A model generated the notes under the pieces. It was not told the DNA's origin, made no database searches, and worked only from the letters and a program-made list of their open reading frames with translations. The position numbers were made by a program, and so were the translations under genes. From positions 17,298 to 81,297 of the forward strand of contig CAZUNO010000011.1 of NCBI GenBank assembly GCA_964621445.1: 64,000 nt of DNA. The letters run 5' to 3'. This document shows, piece after piece, positions 1 to 8,613 of this stretch; positions within the stretch are counted from its first letter, which is position 1, and every line of letters begins with the position of its first letter. The DNA comes from CAZUNO01 sp964621445 [NCBI: Candidatus Hadarchaeota archaeon]. GTDB lineage: Archaea > CAYQAE01 > CAYVLA01.

Positions 1-408
1 GCTGTCGAAGTACAGGGGAAGAACCATGGAAATCACCAGAACCGATCCTATGGCCAGTATGCCCATTTCCATGCCCTGCAGGAGGCGAAAGAAGTCGTTG
101 ACCTTAACCCCGGAGACCATCCATCCCTGCTCCCCGTATGGACGAACGTTCTCCTCCCCCAGCCTGGACCTGAACAGGTTTCTGGCCCTCCGGTCCCGTA
201 CGAGTATGGTTGTTGAATAGCTGCTCCTCTCGCTGGCGTCGGCAAGTATGAAGGATGCTGGCCGGTCGCCGAAGGTGCTCATGTAGTAGTTTGCCATCAT
301 CACGTACCCTCCCTTCAGCACTCCGCCCGTGGCACCGATCTGGTAGATTGAAAGCAGGGACATGGTGAAGAACAGAAATACGCATATCCCGGCAACCGTG
401 GTCCTCAT
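1..408 (-). CDS. Partial membrane protein, N-terminal 136 residues
   Basis: An open frame runs from an ATG at 408 off the left edge of the window, so only the N-terminus is present. A hydrophobic stretch at about residues 5-22 could be a signal anchor. A soluble segment of about 85 residues follows, containing SSYSTTILVRDRRARN, and a second hydrophobic helix begins near residue 112 just before the edge. This layout resembles a two-helix membrane protein or the first part of an ABC-type permease with a large external loop, but I recognise no family motif. It points away from the window and is separated from trmI (same strand, upstream) by about 30 bases, so the two may be co-transcribed. That this is a real gene is fairly likely; its function is unknown. 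Confidence 0.5.
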   Translation of the reverse strand, partial: MRTTVAGICVFLFFTMSLLSIYQIGATGGVLKGGYVMMANYYMSTFGDRPASFILADASERSSYSTTILVRDRRARNLFRSRLGEENVRPYGEQGWMVSGVKVNDFFRLLQGMEMGILAIGSVLVISMVLPLYFDS

Positions 409-440
409 CGGGGCAAGAGGGGAGGGCTAGCTCAAAAATG

Positions 441-1268
441 TTAATCGGTTTTGGCTCCAATTCCTCTCCTTCCCAGCACCATGTACCCTGTATGCACGGT
501 CTGAGTGGTCCTGGGTCGGGTTCCTCCCTTCCGGGTTTCGTACTCCCTCTTGACCAGCTCGCACATCTCGGGCTCCATGGCCCCGGTTTCCGTGAGGGCA
601 ACCAGGCAGTCCCTGGCCTCCTCGATGAACGGCGCGTAGGCCACCAGGAAGCCGCCGGGGACCAGGCATCTGAAGGCTGATTCCACGTATTTAGAGGGGC
701 GAGCCAGGTCGAGGAGGAAGAGGTGGCCGGTGAGGGCCCGGTCCATCTCCGCCAGGTCGGAGTTAACCAGCTCCACGTTCCTGCACCCAAAGCCCTCTAT
801 GTTATCGGCTGCCGTTCTGTGTATGCTGGGTCTCCTCTCGAAGCTGATCACCCTCCCTGAGGGTCCCACCGCCCTGGAAAGAAATAGGGTCGAGCACCCG
901 CTTCCCGTGCCCGCCTCCACCGCCGTCTGCCCCTGACGTAAACCGGTCCTGGTTATGATGTAGCCGATGTCCTCGAAGTGAAGGGTTCTGGTGGGCCGGT
1001 CCATCCTCTCCACGTAATCCCTGAGACTGGGCTCCACCAGGACCGCGGGGTGACCAAGATGGCTCTCTATAGATAGGGGGGTCTCCGGGTCCCGGGGTAT
1101 CTGATATATGCCCAGGTCGGTCTCCAGGCCTCTATCCCCCTGGGTCAGGTACTTCTTTCCCCTGTGGTCGATCAGCAGGAACCTAGTATTCAAAGCCACA
1201 CCGTGACCTGTGAGTGATTCCCCTGATATGTAGTTTTCCCCTCCCGTGGGGAAGTTCGGAGATGGCAC
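441..1268 (-). CDS. trmI: tRNA (adenine-58-N1)-methyltransferase TrmI
   Basis: Class I SAM-dependent methyltransferase that makes m1A in the T-loop of tRNA; in archaea it can also modify position 57. The SAM-binding motif I, VEAGTGSGCSTLFLSRA, sits near residue 115, followed by the acidic residue of motif II in RVISFERRP. The family-typical N-terminal beta domain (FLLIDHRGKKYLTQ) and the HPAVLVEPSLRDYVERM region are present. The length of 275 residues is slightly above the archaeal norm of about 250. The first 23 residues do not look like the family, so a GTG at 1199, just before ALNTRFLLID, may be the true start; the open frame itself begins at a GTG at 1268. It is transcribed divergently from the acetate transporter. 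Confidence 0.88.
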   Translation of the reverse strand: MPSPNFPTGGENYISGESLTGHGVALNTRFLLIDHRGKKYLTQGDRGLETDLGIYQIPRDPETPLSIESHLGHPAVLVEPSLRDYVERMDRPTRTLHFEDIGYIITRTGLRQGQTAVEAGTGSGCSTLFLSRAVGPSGRVISFERRPSIHRTAADNIEGFGCRNVELVNSDLAEMDRALTGHLFLLDLARPSKYVESAFRCLVPGGFLVAYAPFIEEARDCLVALTETGAMEPEMCELVKREYETRKGGTRPRTTQTVHTGYMVLGRRGIGAKTD

Positions 1269-1283
1269 CGATAACTGCGAAAA

Positions 1284-1293
1284 GGTTTATTAG
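1284..1293 (+). promoter_or_regulatory. TATA box for the acetate transporter
   Basis: GGTTTATTAG, preceded by a purine-rich stretch that could serve as BRE, lies about 35-40 bases before the ATG at 1327. Transcription would be expected to start near 1310. It sits between divergent trmI and the transporter. Called by resemblance only. Confidence 0.4.
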
Positions 1294-1326
1294 ATGCACA
1301 TCTTTCCTCTGAAACAGAGGATGGTC

Positions 1327-1875
1327 ATGGCAGAAAACGCCAATCCAGCATCGCTGGGACTTATGGGTTTCGGAATGACAACCGTCCTGCTTAACCTTCA
1401 CAACGCCGGCCTCTTCGCCCTGGGCAGCATGATACTGGCCATGGGCGTATTCTACGGTGGACTGGCCCAGGTTATAGCAGGGATCATGGAATTCAGAAAC
1501 GGTAACACATTTGGAACGACGGCTTTCACTAGTTACGGACTTTTCTGGTTATCGCTGGTGGGGCTTCTGGTGTTCCCCGAGTTGGGATGGGGACCGGAAG
1601 CAGAGCCCTCGGCGATGGCCGCCTACCTGGCCATGTGGGGGTTCTTCACGGCCTGGATGTTCGTGGGAACCCTGAAGCTGGGGCGGGGGCTGCAGCTGGT
1701 CTTCTTCACCCTGACCATACTTTTCTTCATGTTGGCCGCCGGGGAGTTCATATCATCCTCCCTATTCCATACCATAACCGGTATCGAGGGGATAATATGC
1801 GGCTTCACGGCGATTTACGTGGCCATCGGGGGCCTATGGAACGAATACTATGACCGGATAGTACTCCCGATATAA
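1327..1875 (+). CDS. Acetate uptake transporter (GPR1/FUN34/YaaH, SatP family)
   Basis: Small membrane protein of the AceTr family, predicted to form a hexameric channel importing acetate or succinate with protons. The family signature near the N-terminus is clear: NPASLGLMGFGMTT. FGTTAFTSYGLFWLS is the second conserved block, and about six transmembrane helices fill the 182 residues. I chose the ATG at 1327 because a GAGG site ends six bases upstream and the NPA motif follows directly; in-frame ATGs at 1294 and 1321 would only add unconserved residues. It lies 12 bases before acetyl-CoA synthetase on the same strand, so import and activation of acetate are almost certainly one transcription unit. 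This is strong evidence for acetate assimilation or use. Confidence 0.88.
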   Translation: MAENANPASLGLMGFGMTTVLLNLHNAGLFALGSMILAMGVFYGGLAQVIAGIMEFRNGNTFGTTAFTSYGLFWLSLVGLLVFPELGWGPEAEPSAMAAYLAMWGFFTAWMFVGTLKLGRGLQLVFFTLTILFFMLAAGEFISSSLFHTITGIEGIICGFTAIYVAIGGLWNEYYDRIVLPI

Positions 1876-1887
1876 ATTGGTGAGAAT

Positions 1888-3858
1888 ATGGCAAAAACAA
1901 TCGAGTCTCTGATGAAGGAGAAGAGGGTCTTTGAACCCTCCGAGGAAATTGTAGAACAGAGCAATGTCAAGGAGTTCATGGACGAACACGGCATAGAGAC
2001 CGTGGAAGAGCTTTACGAGAAGGCCCAGGACCAGGAATGGTTCTGGGGAGAGCTGGCCAAGGAACTCGACTGGCACGAGGACTGGGACACGGTTCTTTCC
2101 GGAGAGGCGCCCTACTTCAAGTGGTTCGAGGGCGGAAAGACCAACATAGTCCACAACGCCCTGGACAGGCACATAAATGATGGAAAGGCTGACAAGATAG
2201 CCTATATATGGGAGGGCGAGCTGGGCGAGGTCAGGAAGATAACCTACGGCGAGCTCAATAAGGAGGTCAACAGGCTGGCCAACGGGCTGAAGAGCCTGGG
2301 CATAGAGAAGGGGGACCGGGTGGGAATCTACCTACCCATGATACCCGAACTGCCCATGGCCATGTTGGCCTGTGCCAAGATCGGGGCCGTTCACTCCGTG
2401 GTCTTCTCCGGATTCAGTCCCAAGGCCCTCCAGGACCGCCTGGTTGACGCGGAGTCCGTGGCCCTGATAACCGGGGACGGATACTACCGAAAGGGCTCCC
2501 CCCTGAACCTCAAGGAGAAGGCTGACGAGGCCATAGATGGTTCCCCCACGGTTGAGAACGTGGTCGTGGTCAACCGCATGGGTGACGAACTGGACGTTGA
2601 TATGACCGATGGACGGGACGTATGGTGGCATGAACTCGCCGAGGACAAATCCGAACAGTGCGAGACCGAGGTTATGGACGCTCGAGACCTGCTTTTCCTG
2701 ATGTACACCTCGGGTACCACCGGAAAACCGAAGGGCGTCATGCACGTCCACGGAGGTTACCAGGTGGGTACCTCGCAGACCCTTAAGTTCGTATTCGACC
2801 TCAAGGAGGACGACATCTGGTGGTGCGCGGCCGACATAGGATGGATTACCGGTCACAGCTACATCGTTTACGGCCCGCTGATACTGGGAGTGACCTCGGT
2901 TCTCTACGAGGGCGCGCCGACCTATCCGGAGCCCGACAGGATCTGGGACATGGTGAGCAAGTACAACGTGTCGGTGTTCTACACCTCACCCACCGCCATC
3001 CGGCTTTTCATGCGCTACGGCGAGGAGTGGCCCGATAAGCACGATCTGAGCTCGCTGAGGCTCCTGGGTTCGGTGGGTGAACCCATCAACCCAGAGGCCT
3101 GGATCTGGTATCACAAGGTGATAGGGCAGGAGAAATGCCCCATAATGGACACCTGGTGGCAGACCGAAACCGGGCAGTTCATAATCACCCCTCTTCCTGT
3201 TACCCCGCTGAAGCCGGGCTCGGCGACAAAGCCGTTCCCGAGTCTGGACGCCGCCGTTTACGACGACGATGCCAACCCGGTGACCGGACAGGGAGGCAAC
3301 CTGGTGATCACCAAGCCTTGGCCCGCCATGCTGGCCGGTCTGTACAAGGAGGAGGAAAGGTACAAGAGGACCTACTGGTCCAGGTTCCCGGGAGTCTACC
3401 TGGCCGGTGATGTGGCCAGGGTTGACGAGGACGGCTATTTCTGGGTGCAGGGAAGATCCGACGACGTCCTGAACGTCGCCGGGCACAGGATAGGCACCGC
3501 CGAGGTTGAGTCTGCCCTGGTTTCACATCCCAAGGTCGCCGAGGCTGCCGTGGTCGGCAAGCCGGACCCGGTTAAGGGCCAGACCATACAGGCCTTCGTT
3601 ATCCTGGTCGAGGGATGGGGGCCCGGCGAGGATGTAAAGAAGGAGCTGGTCAAGCACGTATCCAAGGAGATCAGCCCCATCGCAAGGCCCCAGAACATAA
3701 CCTTCGTCCCCGACCTGCCCAAGACCCGTAGCGGTAAGATAATGCGCAGGGTTATGGCCTCCCTGGTAAAGGGAGAGTCACCCGGCGACGTTACCACCCT
3801 ACGGAACCCGGAGATCGTGGAAGAGGTAAAGAGGCTCATCGAGGAAGAGCAGCAATAG
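1888..3858 (+). CDS. acs: Acetyl-CoA synthetase, AMP-forming
   Basis: Converts acetate, ATP and CoA to acetyl-CoA, AMP and pyrophosphate through an acetyl-adenylate. It belongs to the ANL superfamily. The full set of motifs is visible: [14 protein letters not shown] (A3 loop, about residues 273-286), [10 protein letters not shown] (A5), [21 protein letters not shown] (A7-A8 hinge) and [10 protein letters not shown] near residue 612, whose central lysine is catalytic and is the usual target of regulatory acetylation. [14 protein letters not shown] is typical of acetyl- rather than longer acyl-CoA synthetases, although propionate cannot be excluded. At 656 residues it has standard length. A GGTGA ribosome site precedes the ATG. 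It follows the acetate transporter by 12 bases and is followed by a hairpin with an oligo-T run. Confidence 0.95.
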   Translation: MAKTIESLMKEKRVFEPSEEIVEQSNVKEFMDEHGIETVEELYEKAQDQEWFWGELAKELDWHEDWDTVLSGEAPYFKWFEGGKTNIVHNALDRHINDGKADKIAYIWEGELGEVRKITYGELNKEVNRLANGLKSLGIEKGDRVGIYLPMIPELPMAMLACAKIGAVHSVVFSGFSPKALQDRLVDAESVALITGDGYYRKGSPLNLKEKADEAIDGSPTVENVVVVNRMGDELDVDMTDGRDVWWHELAEDKSEQCETEVMDARDLLFLMYTSGTTGKPKGVMHVHGGYQVGTSQTLKFVFDLKEDDIWWCAADIGWITGHSYIVYGPLILGVTSVLYEGAPTYPEPDRIWDMVSKYNVSVFYTSPTAIRLFMRYGEEWPDKHDLSSLRLLGSVGEPINPEAWIWYHKVIGQEKCPIMDTWWQTETGQFIITPLPVTPLKPGSATKPFPSLDAAVYDDDANPVTGQGGNLVITKPWPAMLAGLYKEEERYKRTYWSRFPGVYLAGDVARVDEDGYFWVQGRSDDVLNVAGHRIGTAEVESALVSHPKVAEAAVVGKPDPVKGQTIQAFVILVEGWGPGEDVKKELVKHVSKEISPIARPQNITFVPDLPKTRSGKIMRRVMASLVKGESPGDVTTLRNPEIVEEVKRLIEEEQQ

Positions 3859-3874
3859 AAATCCATCGTTTTTT

Positions 3875-3904
3875 CGGGGCGATCCCCGGGGCGTTACTTT
3901 TTTT
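3875..3904 (+). terminator. Hairpin plus oligo-T terminator after acs
   Basis: CGGGG at 3875-3879 pairs with CCCCG at 3884-3888 around a CGAT loop, and seven thymines follow at 3898-3904. It lies about 16 bases after the acs stop and before the secF promoter, so it probably ends the acetate operon. Confidence 0.55.
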
Positions 3905-3920
3905 GCCCCGGGGGACCGAA

Positions 3921-3930
3921 CTATTTAAAA
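3921..3930 (+). promoter_or_regulatory. TATA box of the secF-secD-trkA operon
   Basis: CTATTTAAAA is a strong archaeal TATA element. Initiation would be expected near 3950, leaving a leader of about 70 bases before the TTG start of secF at 4021. Confidence 0.55.
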
Positions 3931-4020
3931 AGTCAAGCCGGGAACTCGGCGCAAATAGGCCTAGTACGTACTAGCGATCATACTGACCCAGAATAATTGG
4001 GTTCGGCCGGCGGTGAATGC

Positions 4021-4920
4021 TTGTCACAGCAAACGGAAGATGAATCTGAACTTCCCTCCTTCTTGGACGTCACTCGGATATCATGGAAGCAAATGCTAAT
4101 CATACCCATGCTATTTCTGGCCCTTAACCTATCGGTTCTGGTCCTGAATTACGTGGAAACCGGGAAGTTCGTCCACTACGGGATAGACTTCACCGGCGGG
4201 ACCCTGATCAGCTTCCCCAACTGCTACGAGCTGGGTCCCGGCGAGATTAAGGATGAGCTGGAAACCGAGCTGGAGCTGGAAGAGGTATCTGTGAGGAAGG
4301 GAGGGGGCACCCTGAACGTGGAGACCCCCGGCGGGGAGCAGGATATCATGAACTACATGATGGAGAACTACGGGAAGACGGGGACCAGCGATACCCTGGA
4401 CGTACCCCTGGCCGAGACGTTCAAGAAACAGGCTCCCGTGGTGCTCTTCGCGGCCTTCGCGGGCATGGCCATCGTGGTTTACGTGGTCTTTCGTTCGCCT
4501 TTGCCCTCCATAGCGGTTCTAGCGGCCGCCATTCTGGACATTACCGGAGCCATGGGCCTCATGACCCTTTTCGGGGTAAGGATGTCCTTGGCCACGGTTG
4601 CCTCGCTCCTGATGCTCATCGGGTACTCGGTGGACACCAACATCCTGCTAACCTCCAGGATGCTGAAAAGGCGGGAGGATCTAAAGGACCGGCTACAGGG
4701 GGCCCTGAAGACCGGCCTGACCATGAGCGCCACCACCATATGCGCGGTGTCCGCCCTCTACATCTTCTCGACCTCCGACGTGCTGGACTCCATTGCACTG
4801 GTGCTCATATTTGGACTGGTGGCCGACCTCATGAATACCTGGCTTTTCAATGGGGGCCTCCTCCGGTGGTACCTGGAGAGGAAGTTCAGCCTCCTGCGCA
4901 GGAGGGGTAGAAGGAGATGA
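4021..4920 (+). CDS. secF: Protein-export membrane protein SecF
   Basis: Accessory subunit of the Sec translocon that, with SecD, helps release and fold exported proteins using the ion gradient. Six helices are expected: one near residue 20, then a soluble domain, then five in the C-terminal half. DFTGGTLISF is the conserved D1-like motif and LMLIGYSVDTNILLTSRML is the family hallmark in helix 4-5. I place the start at the TTG at 4021 because a GGTGA site precedes it by about six bases; an in-frame TTG at 3997 would add eight unconserved residues. It overlaps secD by four bases. In archaea SecF commonly precedes SecD, as here. Confidence 0.92.
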   Translation: MSQQTEDESELPSFLDVTRISWKQMLIIPMLFLALNLSVLVLNYVETGKFVHYGIDFTGGTLISFPNCYELGPGEIKDELETELELEEVSVRKGGGTLNVETPGGEQDIMNYMMENYGKTGTSDTLDVPLAETFKKQAPVVLFAAFAGMAIVVYVVFRSPLPSIAVLAAAILDITGAMGLMTLFGVRMSLATVASLLMLIGYSVDTNILLTSRMLKRREDLKDRLQGALKTGLTMSATTICAVSALYIFSTSDVLDSIALVLIFGLVADLMNTWLFNGGLLRWYLERKFSLLRRRGRRR

Positions 4921-7040
4921 GGATAAGGAACGAGCTCCTCAGGGACTGGAGGGTCCTGCTGCTAATAGCGGTGGACCTCATGGCCATCTTCGCGGTCCTC
5001 CCAAGGGTGGGCCGGTACTCGACCGATCTGGCCCTCACGGACGTCAATTCATCTTTAATCGTCAAGGATCTAATGGAATCGGAGTACGATAACGTAACCC
5101 ACCTGTTCACCCAAAGCAGGACCGGGGAGAGCATTCAGGGATATTCCTTCGATCTATACTCAGCCCAGGAGTACAGGGACCTGGTCGGCGACCTGGACCT
5201 GCTGCTGACCGGGATGATGCCCAGGGACCGGGAGCCCCAGGTTTCCATCACCGCCATGACCCACGTAGAGGCCAATGTAACGGTTAGTGACCAGGACGTG
5301 ATGATAACCTACCTTGAGGACGGTATGGGAGTCAAGGTCACCTCGGTGTCGGTTACCGGGGAGGCCCTGAACCTCCGCCTTAACCAGAAGGTGGACAGGG
5401 CCAACCTCACCCAGCTACTGGGAACCAAGGCCAGGATAGAGAGCTTCGAGACCCCCAGAAGCCTGAAGACCAATCTTAAGATGGGCATCGATTTTCTGGG
5501 CGGGTTCTACTACAACGTCAAGCCGGTGGGCGTTACCTGGGAGACCCAGGCCAAGGCCTCGAACATAACCCCCAGCCTGGCCTCCGATTTCTTTGCCCAG
5601 CCCGCCGAGCTGAAGGACCAGACCGGCTCCATAATCACCATCGAGGTCCAGAACCCGGAGAACGTGACCCAGGCAGACTTCATGAGGTACATAGTCGATG
5701 ACTTCTTCTCCACCTACCCCAGCCTGAGGCGGGTGGATTTCAACTTCAATAACGCCAGCTCCGATATCGTGATGAACGCCAGCAACGTGAATGCACTCCG
5801 AGCGGTTCTCAACCGCACCCTGTCCGAGAGGTGGGACGTGGTCGGAGGCAGCGAGGAGAGCGGGATGTTCACCGTGGAGGGCAAGGGCTCGGAGGCCACC
5901 CGCCAGGAGATCGAGGCCAACGTCAGCGATTACCTCCAGGTCCTGGACTACGAGTCCAAGGTCTCCTCGGAAACCATGTCCGAGGTGGAGAAGATGATCA
6001 GGTCCAGGTCAAACTTCCTGGGAGTCTCCGACGTCAGGATCAAGAGGGCCGGCAACGAGTACATAATGGTGGAGTCCCCGGAGAGAATCGCCAAGGGGAG
6101 CTCCATACTACAGCCCATAGATTTCGAGGCCAGGTTCTGGACGTCTGAAAACGAGACCGTCCTAGCCTTCGGGGCCCAGGATGTGGCCAGGGTGGAGCAC
6201 TTCTACTACTCCGGCGACGGCTGGGCGGTGCCCCTAACCCTGAAGTCGGGCTCCTCCAAGAGGGTCAGGGACCTGGCCGAGCAGGTGGGTGCCATCAGCG
6301 AGGACGCCGAGGTGCGGGACCAACACCGCCTGGGCATGTTCTTCAACGGGGTTGAGGTCTATAACGCCTCCTTCTCCGAGGGACTGGCTGCCACCATGCG
6401 CGAGGAACCTGCGGCCATGTTCCTGGCCATAACCGGTGGACCCCAGGAGAACGAGCAGGCCAGAAAGAGGGCCGAGGAGCTCTACATCAACCTGGAGGCA
6501 TCCTTCCCCACCAAGCTCAGAACGGCAGGAGAGGGGGAGATACCCCCGGTCCTGGGGAGGGACTTCTCCAGACAGGTCGCGGCCGCCGCGACGGCGGCGT
6601 TGATAGCGGTTTCCATGGTCATATACATAAGATACAGGCGTCCCAAGCTGGTGCTGGCCATCCTCACCGTGAGTCTGAGCGAGATCCTGATAATTCTAGG
6701 ATTCTCAGTGCTCATCGGCTGGTACCTGGACCTGGCCAGCGTGGCGGCAATTATCGCGGTCATGGGTACCGGGGTCGACCACCAAATAGTTATTACCGAT
6801 GAGGCCGTTCACAAGGGCAGGGGAAGAAAGAGATTGGTAATAGCCACCAGGATATCCCGGGCATTCTTCATCATATTCACAGCGGCAGCCACCACCATAA
6901 TAGCCATGTCACCCCTGGCCTACGTGGGCCTGGGAAGACTTAGGGGCTTTGCGGTGGTCACCATCGTGGGTGTCCTGGCCGGCATACTGGTAACCAGGCC
7001 TGCCTACGGCAGGATCGTCAGACGGGTAATAGGTGGGTGA
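4917..7040 (+). CDS. secD: Protein-export membrane protein SecD
   Basis: Partner of SecF in the ion-driven SecDF export complex. The N-terminal helix (VLLLIAVDLMAIFAVL) is followed by a very long extracellular region and then the C-terminal helix bundle, with GIDFLGGFYYNV (near residue 190) and IAVMGTGVDHQIVITDEAVHKG (near residue 620) as the conserved motifs. At 707 residues it is noticeably longer than the archaeal SecD proteins I know, roughly 400-550; the extra length is in the external domain, which is rich in N-x-S/T sequons. The start ATG overlaps the secF stop. The trkA gene begins inside its last codons, so export and ion-homeostasis genes are translationally coupled. Confidence 0.9.
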   Translation: MRIRNELLRDWRVLLLIAVDLMAIFAVLPRVGRYSTDLALTDVNSSLIVKDLMESEYDNVTHLFTQSRTGESIQGYSFDLYSAQEYRDLVGDLDLLLTGMMPRDREPQVSITAMTHVEANVTVSDQDVMITYLEDGMGVKVTSVSVTGEALNLRLNQKVDRANLTQLLGTKARIESFETPRSLKTNLKMGIDFLGGFYYNVKPVGVTWETQAKASNITPSLASDFFAQPAELKDQTGSIITIEVQNPENVTQADFMRYIVDDFFSTYPSLRRVDFNFNNASSDIVMNASNVNALRAVLNRTLSERWDVVGGSEESGMFTVEGKGSEATRQEIEANVSDYLQVLDYESKVSSETMSEVEKMIRSRSNFLGVSDVRIKRAGNEYIMVESPERIAKGSSILQPIDFEARFWTSENETVLAFGAQDVARVEHFYYSGDGWAVPLTLKSGSSKRVRDLAEQVGAISEDAEVRDQHRLGMFFNGVEVYNASFSEGLAATMREEPAAMFLAITGGPQENEQARKRAEELYINLEASFPTKLRTAGEGEIPPVLGRDFSRQVAAAATAALIAVSMVIYIRYRRPKLVLAILTVSLSEILIILGFSVLIGWYLDLASVAAIIAVMGTGVDHQIVITDEAVHKGRGRKRLVIATRISRAFFIIFTAAATTIIAMSPLAYVGLGRLRGFAVVTIVGVLAGILVTRPAYGRIVRRVIGG

Positions 7041-7732
7041 ATACATTGTATGTGGTTGTAGTTGGCGCCGGTCGCATAGGGTACAACCTGGCCAGGATTC
7101 TCATAGAGGGGGGTAACGAGGTTACACTCATCGAGAAGGACGAGAGGAGGGTGCGAGAGGTGGGATCCCTGGACGCCTACGTCCTCCACGGCATGGGCAC
7201 CAACCCGGCGGCCCTGGAGTCCCTGAACATCGAGACCGCGGACGCCATAGTTGCGGTCACCGGGGACGACTCTGTGAACCTGGCATCCTGCCTGATCGCC
7301 AAGAGGATCGTGGCCAGGGACCGGAACGGCAGGGACCGACCGTTCATGACCGTGGCCCGGGTATCCAACATCGAGATGGAGAGGATTTTCCAGGAGCTGG
7401 GTGTGGACAGGGTAATAAGCCCCGAGAAGGCGGCCGCCGAATATATATCCCGGCTCATTAGGAGCCCCGGCGTGGAGGACGTGACAGCCATGGGGCAGGC
7501 GGAGATGTTGGAACTGCAGATAGACGAGGACTCACCGGTTATCGGGAAGACCCTGGCCGAGATGTCGGCCATCGGTGACATGTCCACCAGCACCGTAGTG
7601 GCCCTAATAGAGGACGGCGACCTGATAATACCCCACGGGGATACCACCCTGAAGGCGGGGATGAAGGTGCTTCTGTTCACCAAGATAGAGGAGTCTAGAA
7701 AGGCGAGAAATCTATTCCTGGGCTTTGAATAG
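7037..7732 (+). CDS. trkA: Trk-type potassium uptake regulatory protein TrkA
   Basis: Cytosolic NAD-binding gating subunit of a Trk/Ktr potassium transporter. The N-terminal Rossmann fold has an intact GAGRIGYNLARIL motif with the acidic residue LIEKDE at the end of strand 2. A TrkA-C (RCK-C) domain covers about residues 140-231 (DEDSPVIGKTLAEMS). It begins with GTG at 7037, overlapping the secD stop. No TrkH/KtrB membrane subunit is nearby, so its partner must be elsewhere in the genome. Two further RCK-containing genes lie at 27.4-29.6 kb; this one has the intact glycine motif and is therefore the most likely to bind nucleotide. Confidence 0.88.
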   Translation: MNTLYVVVVGAGRIGYNLARILIEGGNEVTLIEKDERRVREVGSLDAYVLHGMGTNPAALESLNIETADAIVAVTGDDSVNLASCLIAKRIVARDRNGRDRPFMTVARVSNIEMERIFQELGVDRVISPEKAAAEYISRLIRSPGVEDVTAMGQAEMLELQIDEDSPVIGKTLAEMSAIGDMSTSTVVALIEDGDLIIPHGDTTLKAGMKVLLFTKIEESRKARNLFLGFE

Positions 7733-7787
7733 GAAAGAGTAAATAGGTGACCAGGGCTATCCCGGGATTGAAGGAGGTCCATTTAAT

Positions 7788-8261
7788 TTGGTTTCAGAAG
7801 AAGTCATAGCCGCGCTTGCCATTGGTCTCGCGGTGACCATTCCCGGCATAATGTCAGCTATCAGCGTTTCAACGGTGGGTGTGGCCGCAGCGGGCCTGGT
7901 CTCCGAGGAACCAAAGAAGTTTTCCAAGGCCTTTATCCTGGAGATCCTGCCCGGAACCCAGGGTTTCTATGGTTTCATAGGCGGTATGCTGGTCATGATA
8001 GCTCTCGACTGGTTGGGTGGTAGTCCACCCCCCCTGGCAGAAGGCATGGGGCTGACGGTCCTGGTGGCTGCGGTGCCCGCGATTCTACAGGGCTTCACGT
8101 CCTACTACCAGGGACTGGTGGCCACTGCCGGTGTTTCCTCGATCGCCAAGAAGGAGGAGACATTTGGAAGCTGTGTGCTGATGTCGGTAATGGTGGAGAC
8201 CTACGCCATTCTCGGTTTCCTCAGCACTTTTCTCCTGTTGATAGGCCTTCAAATATGGTAA
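7788..8261 (+). CDS. atpK: A-type ATP synthase rotor subunit K, four-helix, sodium-site type
   Basis: Membrane rotor (c-ring) subunit of the archaeal ATP synthase. The 157 residues form two helical hairpins, so this is a duplicated K subunit rather than the common single hairpin of about 75 residues. The first half has LPGTQGFYGF with no carboxylate at the ion site; the second half carries the ion-binding glutamate in MVETYAILGFL (E137). Residues equivalent to the sodium ligands of Enterococcus hirae NtpK are all present: L54, T57, Q58, Q108 and E137, plus the stabilising tyrosine Y61. This predicts sodium coupling and one ion per four helices. The TTG start has an excellent AAGGAGGT site eight bases upstream. 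It opens the ATP synthase operon. Confidence 0.93.
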   Translation: MVSEEVIAALAIGLAVTIPGIMSAISVSTVGVAAAGLVSEEPKKFSKAFILEILPGTQGFYGFIGGMLVMIALDWLGGSPPPLAEGMGLTVLVAAVPAILQGFTSYYQGLVATAGVSSIAKKEETFGSCVLMSVMVETYAILGFLSTFLLLIGLQIW

Positions 8262-8279
8262 GGCCGGGTCCCCAGGAGC

Positions 8280-8612
8280 ATGCCGGAGAGTGACCACTTG
8301 GAAGACGAACTTGAGCTAGTTTTCGAGGCCGAGAAAAAGGTCGAGAATATCGTTTCGGAGGCCGAAGGTAAGGCCAGAAGACTGAAGTCCGAGGCTGAGT
8401 CGGAGGCCGAGGAGATCGTTTCCCGGTTCCGGGAGGAGGCTGAGTCGGAGGCCGAGGAGATGATCTCGGAGAAGGTCTCCCAGGCCCAGGAGAAGGGCCA
8501 GGAGCTCCGCCGAAAGCACGAGTACAGGATATCAAAGATGGAAATGGCCGCGAAGTCCAACATGGAGGAGGCGGTCGACATCATAATCAATTCCGTTATA
8601 GAGGAGAGCTAG
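8280..8612 (+). CDS. atpH: A-type ATP synthase peripheral stalk subunit H
   Basis: Long alpha-helical subunit that pairs with subunit E as the peripheral stalk linking the membrane subunit I to the A3B3 head. The 110 residues are almost entirely charged heptad/hendecad coiled coil, for example KVENIVSEAEGKARRLKSEA, which is typical of the family. An exact 26-base direct repeat (8391-8416 and 8436-8461) duplicates 15 residues. The ATG at 8280 is poorly spaced from its AGGAG site; the in-frame TTG at 8298, preceded by GGAGAGTGA, is an equally good start. It lies between K and I, with one base separating it from the I start codon. Confidence 0.85.
   Translation: MPESDHLEDELELVFEAEKKVENIVSEAEGKARRLKSEAESEAEEIVSRFREEAESEAEEMISEKVSQAQEKGQELRRKHEYRISKMEMAAKSNMEEAVDIIINSVIEES
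8391..8461 (+). repeat. 26-base direct repeat inside atpH
   Basis: Positions 8391-8416 and 8436-8461 are identical. The period is 45 bases, exactly 15 codons, so the second copy preserves both frame and coiled-coil register. It looks like a recent in-frame duplication within the stalk helix. Confidence 0.85.
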
Positions 8613-8613
8613 T

